The notes under the pieces: model-generated
What the model was told of the DNA's origin: nothing
Database searches by the model: none
What the model saw: the letters and a program-made list of their open reading frames with translations, nothing else
Shown here: positions 16,030 to 24,886 of the stretch, one piece after another
How positions within the stretch are numbered: the stretch's first letter is position 1
Layout of the letters: every line of letters starts with the position of its first letter
Source of the DNA: Paenibacillus sp. YPG26
GTDB lineage: Bacteria > Bacillota > Bacilli > Paenibacillales > Paenibacillaceae
Assembly: GCF_023704175.1 (NCBI RefSeq)
Contig: NZ_CP084530.1
Span: 3,239,501-3,303,500, forward strand
Length of the DNA stretch: 64,000 nt
Direction of reading: 5' to 3'
Position numbers and translations under genes: made by a program

Positions 16030-16593
16030 ATGAATACCGAACGGGAGAATAAAACAACCCATGTCATATCTAAGTCTGCAGAGAACCGGATCCTGGCTGA
16101 GAAGGCTTCAAAAGAACAGCTGATCATGGCCTGGATGCCAATTAAAGTGAAGATGGCCCATCATTGGATAGAGAATGAGAAGAAACAGCTTAGCCGTAAA
16201 ATGGTTCGGGGAGCCATTCATTTCTGTCATTTCGGAGAAAATGTAGGATGTGAGCAGAATGAGGAACGTCCTGTAGTTATCATTTCCAACAATACTGTTA
16301 ATTCGACTTCCGGCAATGTTATTGTCGTTCCGCTAACCAAGAATCTGAAAGCGAAAACAAACTTCAAAACCAAGCAGCCCGTCCTCACCCGCGACGGCAA
16401 GCCGGTGCCCAGATTTCAAAGCCATTACTTCTTATTCACCAGTAAATATGACTTTCTTGCCTTTGACTCGGCTGCCAAGACGGAAGAAACAACCTCTGTC
16501 AGCAAGGTCAGACTTAAAGAACATCTCGGGAATTTGGATGAAGAAGACATTAATCGATTAGAGACTCGTATGAAATGGACGCTCGGACTTTAA
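16030..16593 (+). CDS. PemK/MazF-like protein with long N-terminal helical extension, no antitoxin gene
   Basis: Residues about 58-187 match the PemK/MazF (CcdB-like) endoribonuclease fold: KMVRGAIHFCHFGENVGCEQ corresponds to the first strand of MazF (RGDIxxADLxxxxGxEQxG), RPVVIISNN to the second, and NVIVVPLTKN to the third. The first 57 residues are an extra basic helical region (ENKTTHVISKSAENRILAEK) absent from MazF toxins of about 115 residues. The catalytic Arg position is kept. No antitoxin gene flanks it: upstream is the divergent permease, downstream are two small RNAs. It may be a solitary, tamed relative rather than an active toxin. Confidence 0.7.
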   Translation: MNTERENKTTHVISKSAENRILAEKASKEQLIMAWMPIKVKMAHHWIENEKKQLSRKMVRGAIHFCHFGENVGCEQNEERPVVIISNNTVNSTSGNVIVVPLTKNLKAKTNFKTKQPVLTRDGKPVPRFQSHYFLFTSKYDFLAFDSAAKTEETTSVSKVRLKEHLGNLDEEDINRLETRMKWTLGL

Positions 16594-16613
16594 AAAAAAA
16601 CGTGAAAATTGTA

Positions 16614-16643
16614 TTGACAATAACTTACGTATTAGGTTACTAT
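16614..16643 (+). promoter_or_regulatory. sigma-A-type promoter of the first small RNA
   Basis: TTGACA (16614-16619), 18 bases, TACTAT (16638-16643), starting 20 bases after the PemK-like stop codon and leading into a structured, noncoding stretch that ends in a strong terminator at 16765. Confidence 0.75.
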
Positions 16644-16649
16644 AAGTGC

Positions 16650-16765
16650 AGAGATTGAGTTGTGACCACAGTAAATTATGTCATCCACCTCGTCGTGGAT
16701 AAATTCACACGTTTGACGTGTCTTGAGTCTGAAAGAGGAGCCTTACGCGCTCCTCTTTCCCTTTT
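16650..16765 (+). ncRNA. small structured RNA, copy 1 of a tandem pair
   Basis: Own promoter and own terminator, no open frame. Core: GTC, stem ATCCAC/GTGGAT (16683-16688 with 16695-16700) closing loop CTCGTC, then the single-stranded AAATTCAC (16701-16708), then a second stem ACACGT/ACGTGT (16707-16721). The same core occurs again at 16841-16892 with paired base changes. Ends with stem AAAGAGGAGC / GCTCCTCTTT (16732-16758) and CCCTTTT. Identity unknown; not a class I recognise. Confidence 0.65.
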
Positions 16766-16838
16766 ACATGATTAAATAGACCTAGCAGTCATTACATATA
16801 ATTGGCATAAATTTCGATACCCTAGATAGGATATTAAT

Positions 16839-16901
16839 ATGTCGCCCACCATGTCGTGGGCAAATTCACCCCGTCCGGGCTCCGGCCGGGGGTTATTTTT
16901 G
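16839..16901 (+). ncRNA. small structured RNA, copy 2 of a tandem pair
   Basis: Core GTC (16841-16843), stem GCCCAC/GTGGGC (16844-16849 with 16856-16861) closing loop CATGTC, then AAATTCAC (16862-16869), then a long G/C stem (about 16868-16892) followed by TTATTTTT, so the second hairpin doubles as terminator. The promoter is weaker than for copy 1; TTGGCA (16802-16807) with TAGGAT is only a candidate. Confidence 0.55.
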
Positions 16902-16984
16902 TTCATGGAAATCTAATGGGCTGCTGCTCGTAATGCCAATAATGCTATATGCTGTTGCAATATTTTTACCCGCTGGGTGGAGAA

Positions 16985-17551
16985 CTAATCAGTTTTTCTG
17001 GAAAGTCCTTGCAAAAAAGAGTGTACAATGAATCGCAGGCTGTCCTCCAGCGAGGTGGGCAGACCAAATCCTCCCTTCTGCTCCAGCGAGCAGAAGCCGT
17101 GAAGAATACTCCGCAGCCCTCTCACCGCATGAGTCTTCTCCTCCTCCATCAGTCCTCTTCCATCCAGCAGGCCTATAATTAATTCTACCATCTCGCGGCC
17201 GGCCTTCTGGAGCTCCGTATCCTGAAGATCAGGCGCACGCAGGGTGCTCTCATACAGACCGGGATGCGAATGGGCGAAATCCACATAGGCCCGGCTATAA
17301 GCGAACAGCGCGGCATCCCCGGTGAGGCCCTCCGCAGCAGCTTCCAGTCTGGACTGGAGAAGTCTTAGAGAATGAGCGGCGAGCCTGTTCCGCAGCCCCG
17401 GCAGGCCGTCTACATGGTTGTACAGCGAGGGCGAACGAATGCCCAGCTTCTGAGCCACAGACGCCAGCGTCACGGCCTCCAGCCCGTGACGATCGGCAAT
17501 CTCTGCGGCCGCCTGCGTGACGGCCGCTGCATCCAGGCCGGCCCTAGGCAT
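16985..17551 (-). CDS. TetR-family repressor
   Basis: A 188-residue regulator with an N-terminal TetR helix-turn-helix (about 7-55; VTLASVAQKLGIRSPSLYNH) and a C-terminal ligand domain of the WHG type (about 80-180; YVDFAHSHPGLYESTLRAPD). The ATG at 17551 lies inside the end of the upstream metallo-hydrolase gene (8-base overlap), with AGGAAGGGGG upstream. The operon promoter carries two identical palindromes, most likely its own operators, so it should repress itself and the hydrolase until a small ligand binds. Confidence 0.9.
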   Translation of the reverse strand: MPRAGLDAAAVTQAAAEIADRHGLEAVTLASVAQKLGIRSPSLYNHVDGLPGLRNRLAAHSLRLLQSRLEAAAEGLTGDAALFAYSRAYVDFAHSHPGLYESTLRAPDLQDTELQKAGREMVELIIGLLDGRGLMEEEKTHAVRGLRSILHGFCSLEQKGGFGLPTSLEDSLRFIVHSFLQGLSRKTD

Positions 17552-18281
17552 GACGGCCGCCCCCTTCCTGGCCGCCCGCAAGCTTCCGGGCGGCTTCTTG
17601 GATGGCCCGGTCCATAGCCGGGACCGGGCTCTCGATCATCCCGCCATGGCCTACGGCCAGCAGCGATGGTGCCAGGTCCCGCAGCTTCTGCGCGGACCTG
17701 AGCGAGGTGCTGCTGCTCCAGGTGGCCCAGGCGGGGAACGGGAACAGCGGGCGGACCTGCCCGCTGACTGCGATGCCTCCGCGCAACTGGAAGGCATCGC
17801 CCGCGATGAGCGCCCCTGTGCGCGAGTCCAGCAGCGCGATGGAGCCGGGCGTATGCCCCGTCGCAGCGATGACGCGAAGGGATCCCACTGTATCCCCTTC
17901 GCTTAACAGCACATCCGGACGCGTCTTCAGCTTGGACGGGACGCCGCCCCGTATCGGCTCGGTGCTTTCACCCGGATCCAGGCTGCGGTCGCCTGCGAAG
18001 AGCCTCGCATCCCGGGTAGAGATGTAGACCTTGGCCTCTGGAAGTACCTCCTTCAGCTTATCCAGCGCCCCGACGTGGTCATCATGGGCATGAGTGAGCA
18101 CAATTCGGGTCACAGGCTTACCGATCCGCTGGGCAGCTCCCAGAATACCCTTAGCGCTATAGGGAAGCGCCGCATCAATTAAGGTGAGGTCCTTCTCCTC
18201 TTCAACAAGGTAGCAGTTCACCGGAAATGTACGGGGAAGGAAGGTTAGTTGATATAAATATGACTTGCGCTGAATACGCAC
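17544..18281 (-). CDS. MBL-fold metallo-hydrolase
   Basis: A 245-residue metallo-beta-lactamase-fold protein with the metal motif THAHDDHVG (about 63-71), GHTPGSIAL, the bridging Asp in IAGDAFQL and a final His in AVGHGG. This is the glyoxalase II / YflN-like branch that hydrolyses thioesters, lactones or similar. It begins with GTG preceded by TGGAGTGA. Cotranscribed with the TetR gene, whose ligand is perhaps the hydrolase's substrate. High GC in the 3' half compared with neighbours. Confidence 0.88.
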   Translation of the reverse strand: MRIQRKSYLYQLTFLPRTFPVNCYLVEEEKDLTLIDAALPYSAKGILGAAQRIGKPVTRIVLTHAHDDHVGALDKLKEVLPEAKVYISTRDARLFAGDRSLDPGESTEPIRGGVPSKLKTRPDVLLSEGDTVGSLRVIAATGHTPGSIALLDSRTGALIAGDAFQLRGGIAVSGQVRPLFPFPAWATWSSSTSLRSAQKLRDLAPSLLAVGHGGMIESPVPAMDRAIQEAARKLAGGQEGGGRHA

Positions 18282-18300
18282 GAAATCACTCCATTCGCTA

Positions 18301-18348
18301 AACTAATTGTATTAGTTTTAATTATAACTAATATCATTAGTTTTTCAA
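18301..18348 (-). promoter_or_regulatory. promoter with two identical TetR operators
   Basis: AACTAAT-N3-ATTAGTT occurs twice, exactly, at 18301-18317 and 18326-18342, 25 bases apart. Reading leftward, -35 TTGAAA (18343-18348), 16 bases, -10 TATAAT (18321-18326): one operator fills the spacer, the other covers the expected start of transcription. Confidence 0.88.
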
Positions 18349-18431
18349 TAGGCAGTGTACACATATTTAATTCAGTACATTCATTTCATCACACCTGATC
18401 CCCAGACGTCAGAAAGAAACCCGCGATCCCT

Positions 18432-19385
18432 CTAAGTTCTCACGAGTTTCTTTGAATTTTTGATCCGGTACATTTCCCGATCCGCCTCAAGGAACAGGTA
18501 ATCCATCTTCTGAAGGGAGTGCTCACTGTAGGCATATCCCAGCGAAATGTCCATATTCAGATCCGGTCGCTCCTTCCGGAATACAATCACCCTCTGCCTC
18601 AGTCCCCTGACCAGCCTGCTGACTTCATCCAGTGTCTTGTTAGCAACCAATATGGCGAACTCGTCCCCGCCTACCCGGCAGACCATCACATCATCGGATA
18701 CGATCTCACGGAGCAGGCCTGCCGCCTCCTTGATGTACAGGTCACCCATCATATGACCAAAGTTGTCGTTCACGTACTTCAAATTGTCCATGTCGCAGAT
18801 AATAATCGCCGCCTGGATATCTTCCTTGACATCGTAATGGGAGACCAGAATCTCAAAATGCTCCCGATTGAAGAGCCCGGTCATGGAATCATGAGCAAGC
18901 CGATACTCCAAATACTGCTGGTAGTCCAATCTGTCCTGAACAGATCTGACGATTCCCTGAATAGCCACGAGCTTATCCTGGTCATAGACCGGGGTAGCCA
19001 GCTCCTCATACCACACATATTGTCCATGACAGTCCCGAATTCTATATAATAACGGCTGCTCAAGATCCAGCTCGCCGTTCAGCTTCTGATAGAACAGAGC
19101 CAGATCCTCAGGATGTATCCTGAGAAATACCGTCTCCGGTGCAGCTATGTACGAGCTTTGACACTCCGGCTCTATCAAGCGGTTCAGCGGAGCATATACG
19201 TATCGATATCTGCGTACAGGCTCAAGTTCCAAATAGTACACAATATCCCGGGTGCCTTCAACAAGCGCAACCGTTCTTGCATCACAAGCAGATACACCAG
19301 AGCTTCCCCCTCTCCAGATTCGCATTCCGAATCCCATCAGCAGGACACTAAGGGACATACCTGATAAAAAAGAGATCCACCACAT
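18432..19385 (-). CDS. membrane-anchored PAS-GGDEF diguanylate cyclase
   Basis: A 317-residue c-di-GMP synthase. One N-terminal membrane helix (WWISFLSGMSLSVLLMGFGM), a PAS-type sensor domain (about 35-150; RDIVYYLELEPVRRYRY ... PVYDQDKLVAIQGIVR), then a GGDEF domain (about 160-317) with the metal Asp in ICDMDNLKYVNDNFGH and the intact active site VGGDEFAIL. No EAL domain. An RxxD inhibitory site is not evident before GGDEF. The ATG at 19385 follows AAGGTGAG; upstream ATGs would add up to 18 residues with no better site. Monocistronic. Confidence 0.88.
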   Translation of the reverse strand: MWWISFLSGMSLSVLLMGFGMRIWRGGSSGVSACDARTVALVEGTRDIVYYLELEPVRRYRYVYAPLNRLIEPECQSSYIAAPETVFLRIHPEDLALFYQKLNGELDLEQPLLYRIRDCHGQYVWYEELATPVYDQDKLVAIQGIVRSVQDRLDYQQYLEYRLAHDSMTGLFNREHFEILVSHYDVKEDIQAAIIICDMDNLKYVNDNFGHMMGDLYIKEAAGLLREIVSDDVMVCRVGGDEFAILVANKTLDEVSRLVRGLRQRVIVFRKERPDLNMDISLGYAYSEHSLQKMDYLFLEADREMYRIKNSKKLVRT

Positions 19386-19644
19386 TTTCTCACCTTCTGC
19401 AATCGATTTCATTATCACTTTCTCAAAGAACAACTTCAAGCTACTTTTCTGCTGCTTAGCTAACGAGTCCGTCTGTATTAACTCGGGGGGTTATAGTCTT
19501 CAGGTCACTCACAATCTTATTTTTATAAAACTTTTGAACTAAATTATGTATGTAGTACTATATTCGACCTATATGCATGTAAATCCTCGTCTTTTTATCG
19601 CAAATTCAGGAAAATTATTAATTTTCTTTAATTTACACAAAAGA

Positions 19645-19688
19645 AAGACTGCCTCCGGAGGTTTTTCTGCTTACCGGTAGACAGTCTT
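19645..19688 (-). terminator. terminator of the yqkE-like gene
   Basis: AAGACTG / CAGTCTT outer stem with an inner CTCC...GGAG hairpin, then a T-rich tail on the minus strand (TTTCTTTTG). The remaining 19386-19746 gap shows no gene. Confidence 0.6.
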
Positions 19689-19746
19689 AGATTTATTTCC
19701 TAATTCATTTCCTATTTGTTATCTGAAATCTATAGCTCCATCTTGG

Positions 19747-20004
19747 CTACTTGAATTTCTTCCAATCCATACTGCTGCTGCTCAGCAAATGCTCAAAATC
19801 ATTCTCCAAGCGTTTTTGCTCCGCTTTACGGGCCTCTTCGGCCTGCTGCCTGGCTTCCTCCTGACGTTTGTGTTCATCCGCTTTCATCTCGGCTGCTTGA
19901 GCCTGAAGCTTGCCCAACACCTCACTGCTAAGGAGGTCTTTCAACGTAGCCGGCTTGTCCTCCGTACGTGCGGGAACAGCTGGACGGTTTTTCTTTTTGG
20001 CCAT
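19747..20004 (-). CDS. yqkE: YqkE-family (DUF3886) small coiled-coil protein
   Basis: An 85-residue charged protein with the layout of the Bacillus YqkE family: basic Lys-rich start (MAKKKNRPAVP), TLKDLLSSEVLGKLQAQAAE, a long Glu/Arg/Lys coiled coil, and the conserved end ENDFEHLLSSSSMDWKKFK. Function is not known. The ATG at 20004 has GAGGTG 6 bases upstream; an upstream GTG would overlap this site. Single gene. Confidence 0.85.
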   Translation of the reverse strand: MAKKKNRPAVPARTEDKPATLKDLLSSEVLGKLQAQAAEMKADEHKRQEEARQQAEEARKAEQKRLENDFEHLLSSSSMDWKKFK

Positions 20005-20251
20005 CATATTCACCTCGTTAACCCTTGCTATATTTACCTTGCCCCTATCCAGTTAAATGAACTCTTCTTCAATCTCTGCACCTATAGAAATGTCATAGAG
20101 CAGATCACCAAGTGTCTACTTCAGATGGGGCTAAACGTTAGTTATATTATATAGCAGCCTATTAGCACAAGTAAGACTAACGGGAAATATTGCGTTCGGG
20201 AATATTGCTGCATTTGTTCTAACAATAACTTTCTCAGCTAAATGGCTATAT

Positions 20252-22585
20252 TTACGGTATTATGATGGGTTCGGTTGTACCTGATGGTTCTGATGGTTCT
20301 GTTGTTCCCGAAGGTTCCGTTGTTGACGCTTCAGCTGCCACTGCTCCAGTTGCGTTGCTCGTTACAGCCAATCCCTTGGCTGATCCCGTACCAGCTACAG
20401 GCGTAACCTCAAAGCTTATATACTTCCCTGCGTCCTCGGAGACCAGAGTATACGTGTTGGTGTTAGCCCCGCTGATTACTGCCTTGTTCGTACCTTCTTC
20501 ATCATCCGCACGGTACCACTTGAACTCAGGTGCACCTTCACTATCACCATCAACATCAGAGTATACATAACTTCCGGTTAACGTCTGACCTACCTCTGCG
20601 GTTCCACTAATCGTTACATTTGTTACAGTTGGAGCTTGGTTAGTGGCTGCAGGCACATCCGAAGGAGATACCTTGGTTATGGTAACATCGTTTTTCGTGA
20701 TATAAGCTACTTTTTCGTCTCCCACCATCCCGTACTCAATCTCAATAATATCATGAAGTTCTTGATAATCAGGTTTATTAGGCACTGTTATAAAGTTATA
20801 AAATTCGTATTCATACATATTTGTACTTTTTATTTTCGCATAGGCTACAATCTCTCCGTTGTCCCTAATAACAACATCATCGTCTATAACTATACCTGGA
20901 TTCACTACTACATCCCCATTAATAATACTATTTCCATAAAGGTAAAATTGATTGGCCTTAAAAGTGATAGTTAAATCCGCTGCAGGTGCAACCACTATGG
21001 TTGCAGCACTCTTAACCGGCGATCCCTTGGTTATTCCCGTACCAACCACAGGGGTAACTTCAAAAATTATATACTTTCCTGCGTCCTCAGAGACCAAAGT
21101 ATAGGTTTCTGAGGTAGCTTCGCTGATTACTGTTTTACCCACACCCGATGCATCATTCGCACGGTACCACTTAAACTCAGTTGCGCCTTCATCGTCATTC
21201 TCAACATCGGAGTATACATAGCTTCCGGTTAAGGTCTGGCCTACCTTCGCTGTTCCACTAATCATAACATTTGTTGCAATAGGTGCTTGGTTAGTTTTTT
21301 TGATCATTACCTTATAATCTTTATTATGTTTTCCGTCTTCAGAGATTACAGTTACTGTATACACCTTTCCAAAGTCCAGTATTCCATCAGCATCTAATGG
21401 AATCATTAGTGATTCACCAAATACTTCATAAGTCTGCTCCGAATTGTCTTTGGATGCAATCCAATCCTTTAGAGTCCCTACCGTGACAGCTTCTTCAGCC
21501 TGCCCAACCAAGATGGTCTGATCTTCAATCGTTTGTGCTATGAAACCATCAATGGTAATACCCACTTCCGAGCTTATAGCAGGCCCTTGCAAAGTTATAA
21601 CCTTGTCCTTGTAGCCTGTCGCTTTAATGGTAACTATCAAGGTATCCCCAGTGGAGATAGGCGGAAATTCCAATTTTCCTGTAGAGAAATCAAGCATCTC
21701 CAGAGGAAGCTCCCGACTCTCGCCATCTTTAAATTTAACAGAGACGCCGCTAATCTTGCTTGTCCATGCTGTATCCACTTCAAAAGAGAACGAGATTTTC
21801 TCACGGGTAACCGTGGTGTTCACCTCTGGCGGTGTCAGCAAGCTTGCTCCCGGAGATGGAGTCGGTGTTGAATCCGGTACTGGCGTTGGTGCGGGTACTG
21901 GTGCAGGTGCTGGTTTAGTTGTTTTTTCCGCCTCTTCTTTTTTCTCATTCTGCTCGGTTTTGACGGTGATAAATTTGGAAGCTACCAGAGCAACCTCTTG
22001 ACGCTGAGCACTTTTACCTGGCGCAAAAGTATTGTCGCCTATGCCTTTGATCAATCCGGCTTCTACCGCGAAACCAACGGCGTCCTTCGCATAAGCAGCA
22101 ATTTGATTGGCATCGCTGAACTTGATTTTCTCCCCATATCCAGCCGCATCCACGCCTAACGCTCTAACGAATAGCACAGCCATCTGTTCCCTTGATAACA
22201 GGTCCGAACCTTTAAATTCACCATTCGAATACCCTTTGATAAGGCCTGCTCGGACAGCAGCTTCGATATAAGCAAACTCTTTGTTGGTGGCTGGAACATC
22301 TTTAAATGTTGCCTTGGCAGGTGCTTCAGCTACATCAAGTTTGAGTGCTTTCGCCAGAATAATCGCGAACTCTTGTCTTGTAATCAAGCCCAAGGGGTTG
22401 AACTTCTCTCCTCCAACTCCGTTGACAATTCCTGCATTAGCAAGCTCCAAGATGGCATTCTTGGCATAAGAATTTGAGATATCCGTAAATGTGGTGGCAG
22501 CCGCAAACGCCTGATTACTGAATAACGGACCTGCCAGAAGTGCTGAACTTAGAACCAGACTGGTTAGCTTTTTCGTATTTTTCAT
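20252..22585 (-). CDS. SLH-domain surface protein with Ig-like repeats
   Basis: A 777-residue secreted protein. A signal peptide (1 to about 28, AFAA) is followed by three SLH modules (about 30-210; FTDISNSYAKNAILELANAG, GLITRQEFAIILAKAL) that bind pyruvylated wall polymers, then a Pro/Thr linker (PAPAPVPAPTPVPDSTPTPS), beta-sandwich regions and two near-identical modules (QAPIATNVMISGTAKVGQTL; QAPTVTNVTISGTAEVGQTL) of about 95 residues with YTLVSEDAGKYI. It ends in a TEPSGTTEP tail. SLH placement at the N-terminus contrasts with the two giant proteins at the right end, which carry them at the C-terminus. Likely structural or adhesive; no enzyme motif. Confidence 0.88.
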   Translation of the reverse strand: MKNTKKLTSLVLSSALLAGPLFSNQAFAAATTFTDISNSYAKNAILELANAGIVNGVGGEKFNPLGLITRQEFAIILAKALKLDVAEAPAKATFKDVPATNKEFAYIEAAVRAGLIKGYSNGEFKGSDLLSREQMAVLFVRALGVDAAGYGEKIKFSDANQIAAYAKDAVGFAVEAGLIKGIGDNTFAPGKSAQRQEVALVASKFITVKTEQNEKKEEAEKTTKPAPAPVPAPTPVPDSTPTPSPGASLLTPPEVNTTVTREKISFSFEVDTAWTSKISGVSVKFKDGESRELPLEMLDFSTGKLEFPPISTGDTLIVTIKATGYKDKVITLQGPAISSEVGITIDGFIAQTIEDQTILVGQAEEAVTVGTLKDWIASKDNSEQTYEVFGESLMIPLDADGILDFGKVYTVTVISEDGKHNKDYKVMIKKTNQAPIATNVMISGTAKVGQTLTGSYVYSDVENDDEGATEFKWYRANDASGVGKTVISEATSETYTLVSEDAGKYIIFEVTPVVGTGITKGSPVKSAATIVVAPAADLTITFKANQFYLYGNSIINGDVVVNPGIVIDDDVVIRDNGEIVAYAKIKSTNMYEYEFYNFITVPNKPDYQELHDIIEIEYGMVGDEKVAYITKNDVTITKVSPSDVPAATNQAPTVTNVTISGTAEVGQTLTGSYVYSDVDGDSEGAPEFKWYRADDEEGTNKAVISGANTNTYTLVSEDAGKYISFEVTPVAGTGSAKGLAVTSNATGAVAAEASTTEPSGTTEPSEPSGTTEPIIIP

Positions 22586-22875
22586 AGATGCTTTTTTTCC
22601 ACCTTTAGCAATAGTATTTATAGTCTACATATTTATCAGTGGTTTTAGATGAAATTTACAGCATTTCAGGAAAATAATGCCGAATTACGTAATTAAATGA
22701 CGAATAATCAAACTAATTAAGCTAGATGTATCGCAAACACGCTAAAAATCCGAAGGGCTCTGGAGCTACCACGTGACCGTTTGTTCCTTTTCCCGCACAT
22801 ATTCTCAAAAAAAGGGTTCCACTTCCTCCTAAATAAAGTAAAATCATCTCTAGAGTCTATTCCAATGCGGAGGGA
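22586..22875. other. divergent promoter region of the SLH gene and ywaF
   Basis: AT-rich DNA carrying the leader of the leftward SLH gene (AAAGGTGG ribosome site) and the upstream region of ywaF. No hairpin or small gene stands out. Confidence 0.4.
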
Positions 22876-23625
22876 ATGTGTAAGTTGGATACTATTTTTA
22901 GCGTAGAAGAAGCGGGTTCGTTCGAGGCATTCTCATCTTCCCACTTGATTATTCTGGGTGTATTTCTCTTCAGCCTGCTGCTTCTCTATAGCTGCCGGAG
23001 CTGGCTGCAGAAGCCTTCCAGAAGCCGGCCCGGGCGGTACATATTAGCAGGAGTTCTAATATTATGTGAGCTCTCGCTGAATATCTGGTATATCTGGGGC
23101 AACAGGTTCGATGTCAAGGATACCCTGCCGTTGGAGCTGTGCAGCATTTCGCTCTATCTGTGTGTATTTATGCTGCTGTTCAAAAGCCGGTTCATCTTCC
23201 AAATCGTATATTTCACAGGCATTGGAGGTGCCCTTCAGGCCATCCTGACCCCGGCATTGTCTTACCCTTATCCGCACTTCCGGTTCATTGAATTCTTCCT
23301 GGCTCATATTGCGATCATTCTGGCTGTGCTCTATATGGTATGGGTGGAGAGCTTCAGACCAACCTTGAAATCGGTCGGAATCACCATGGTATTCCTGAAC
23401 ATTCTGCTTGTGCTGATCCTGCTTATCAACCATCTGACTGGCGGGAATTATATGTTCTTGTCCCACAAGCCGGAGACTGCGTCCCTAATGGACTTCCTGG
23501 GTCCTTATCCTTGGTACATCCTCTCGCTGGAGACCGTCGCCTTCGTCCTGTTCCTCCTGCTGTATATGCCGTTCGCGTTCTCTGCTAATCGTGACAAGAG
23601 GGGCAAGCGGCAGCTGAACATTTAG
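22876..23625 (+). CDS. ywaF: YwaF-family (TIGR02206) integral membrane protein
   Basis: A 249-residue protein with about seven membrane helices and the family's features: an early SSSHLIILGVFL helix, LPLELCSISLYLCVFMLL, and the FTGIGGALQAILTP segment, ending in a basic tail. Members occur throughout Bacilli, function unknown. The ATG lies only 2 bases after GGAGGGA; a TTG three codons later is spaced better, so the start is uncertain by a few residues. Converges with an MFS gene. Confidence 0.88.
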   Translation: MCKLDTIFSVEEAGSFEAFSSSHLIILGVFLFSLLLLYSCRSWLQKPSRSRPGRYILAGVLILCELSLNIWYIWGNRFDVKDTLPLELCSISLYLCVFMLLFKSRFIFQIVYFTGIGGALQAILTPALSYPYPHFRFIEFFLAHIAIILAVLYMVWVESFRPTLKSVGITMVFLNILLVLILLINHLTGGNYMFLSHKPETASLMDFLGPYPWYILSLETVAFVLFLLLYMPFAFSANRDKRGKRQLNI

Positions 23626-23644
23626 GCAGTGACGTGAAAAAAGC

Positions 23645-23668
23645 CCGGATATCCTGTTAGGATTCCGG
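23645..23668 (-). terminator. terminator overlapping the MFS stop codon
   Basis: CCGGATATCCT / AGGATTCCGG, read leftward, is followed by GCTTTTTTC. The stem includes the last codons and the stop (23657) of the MFS gene. Confidence 0.7.
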
Positions 23669-24886
23669 ACCTGGCCGGGAGGGCGTCTGGATCGGCGCCC
23701 GCTCCTTCGTATGTGCTCTGAATGCGATAAAGACTAGCAGAAACAGGAGCATGACGAAAGAAGAATACCTGTACATCTGCGAATAGCTCGTTGCGGAGGC
23801 GAGAACACCCAGCAACATGGACCCGATCGCCACACCGAAGTCAATAGAATTGTAGTAAAAACTGTTCACCATGCCGTGCTGCCCAGGCGTAGTCTCGCGG
23901 AGCATCCAGGCCTGCGTGGTCGGCTGGATCGCCCCGAAGCCAAGCCCGTACAGCAGCGCGGACACAATCAGCAGCGAAAGTGAATGGGTGTATGAGAGCG
24001 TAAGCAGGCTTGCGAAGACAATTAGCGAGGCCGGAATCAGCACCGCTGCAGGGCCTTTGCTGTCAAATATACGACCGGATACAGGCCGGATCACCAGCAC
24101 CGTGAATGCATTGAACAAGAAGAACAAGCCGATTTGAGCCAAATGAATCTCCGCCCCGTATAAAGCGAGAAAGCCGAGTAGTCCCCCGTATGTGATGGAC
24201 ATGAGCATATTCAGTCCGGCTGGCAGGAGAATTGTTCTTGGGAAAGGGAGCTTGTCCGTATGAGCGCCGCTTGACGCCGTTGTCACTAGCGGCTGAGGAG
24301 GAACACTGCCTGTGAAGAGCAGCATTGGAATAATTAACCCCACAGCTGCAGTACCCAGCAGGGTAAGCGAGGGGAACCCAAATCCCGCAAGGACAGACAA
24401 GCCGATCATAGGTCCAATGGACATGGCCAGACTCGTGGACAAGCCGAAATACCCAATGCCTTCACCAATCCGGTTCTTCGGAATGATCTGGGATACAAGC
24501 GTAGGCATTACTGTGCTTGCCATGCCGAATCCGACTCCAAAGGCTATGCGCAGCAGAAGCAGCAGAAACATCGTATCCGCGAATGAATACAGTGCGGTTG
24601 CCACTCCTGCGATAACAATTCCGGTGATGAGCACAGTATTCCGGTGAACTCTCCGCATAACCGGAATCATAATGAACCGGGTAACGATGGCCGATAAGGC
24701 GAACAAGCTCGTCACCAGACTGACGGTGAAGTCGTTAGGATGGAACCGCTCCTTGGCGTACGTAGGGAATGGAGCCAGCAGCATTTGAAGACATAAGAAC
24801 AACAGTAAATAGCTTAGTGTCAGCATGATGAACGACTTTGTCCACAGCTTGTCTCTATGATAATTCTGATTCATCGCGTTCGTCAC
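23657..24886 (-). CDS. MFS efflux transporter controlled by MarR
   Basis: A 409-residue, twelve-helix drug:proton antiporter-type MFS protein (FIMIPVMRRVHRNTVLITGI loop between helices 2 and 3; VIRPVSGRIFDSKGPAAVLI between 8 and 9). The GTG start directly follows the MarR stop (TGA GTG) with AAGGAG upstream, so the two are one operon. The MarR partner and the operator upstream suggest induction by a toxic compound that this pump removes. Confidence 0.9.
   Translation of the reverse strand: MTNAMNQNYHRDKLWTKSFIMLTLSYLLLFLCLQMLLAPFPTYAKERFHPNDFTVSLVTSLFALSAIVTRFIMIPVMRRVHRNTVLITGIVIAGVATALYSFADTMFLLLLLRIAFGVGFGMASTVMPTLVSQIIPKNRIGEGIGYFGLSTSLAMSIGPMIGLSVLAGFGFPSLTLLGTAAVGLIIPMLLFTGSVPPQPLVTTASSGAHTDKLPFPRTILLPAGLNMLMSITYGGLLGFLALYGAEIHLAQIGLFFLFNAFTVLVIRPVSGRIFDSKGPAAVLIPASLIVFASLLTLSYTHSLSLLIVSALLYGLGFGAIQPTTQAWMLRETTPGQHGMVNSFYYNSIDFGVAIGSMLLGVLASATSYSQMYRYSSFVMLLFLLVFIAFRAHTKERAPIQTPSRPGPES

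Noticed and set aside
16985..18281. High-GC patch around the TetR and MBL genes as a sign of recent transfer
   Set aside because: Genes are in good order with matching operator sites, and no repeats, integrase or tRNA edge are visible; composition alone is not enough.
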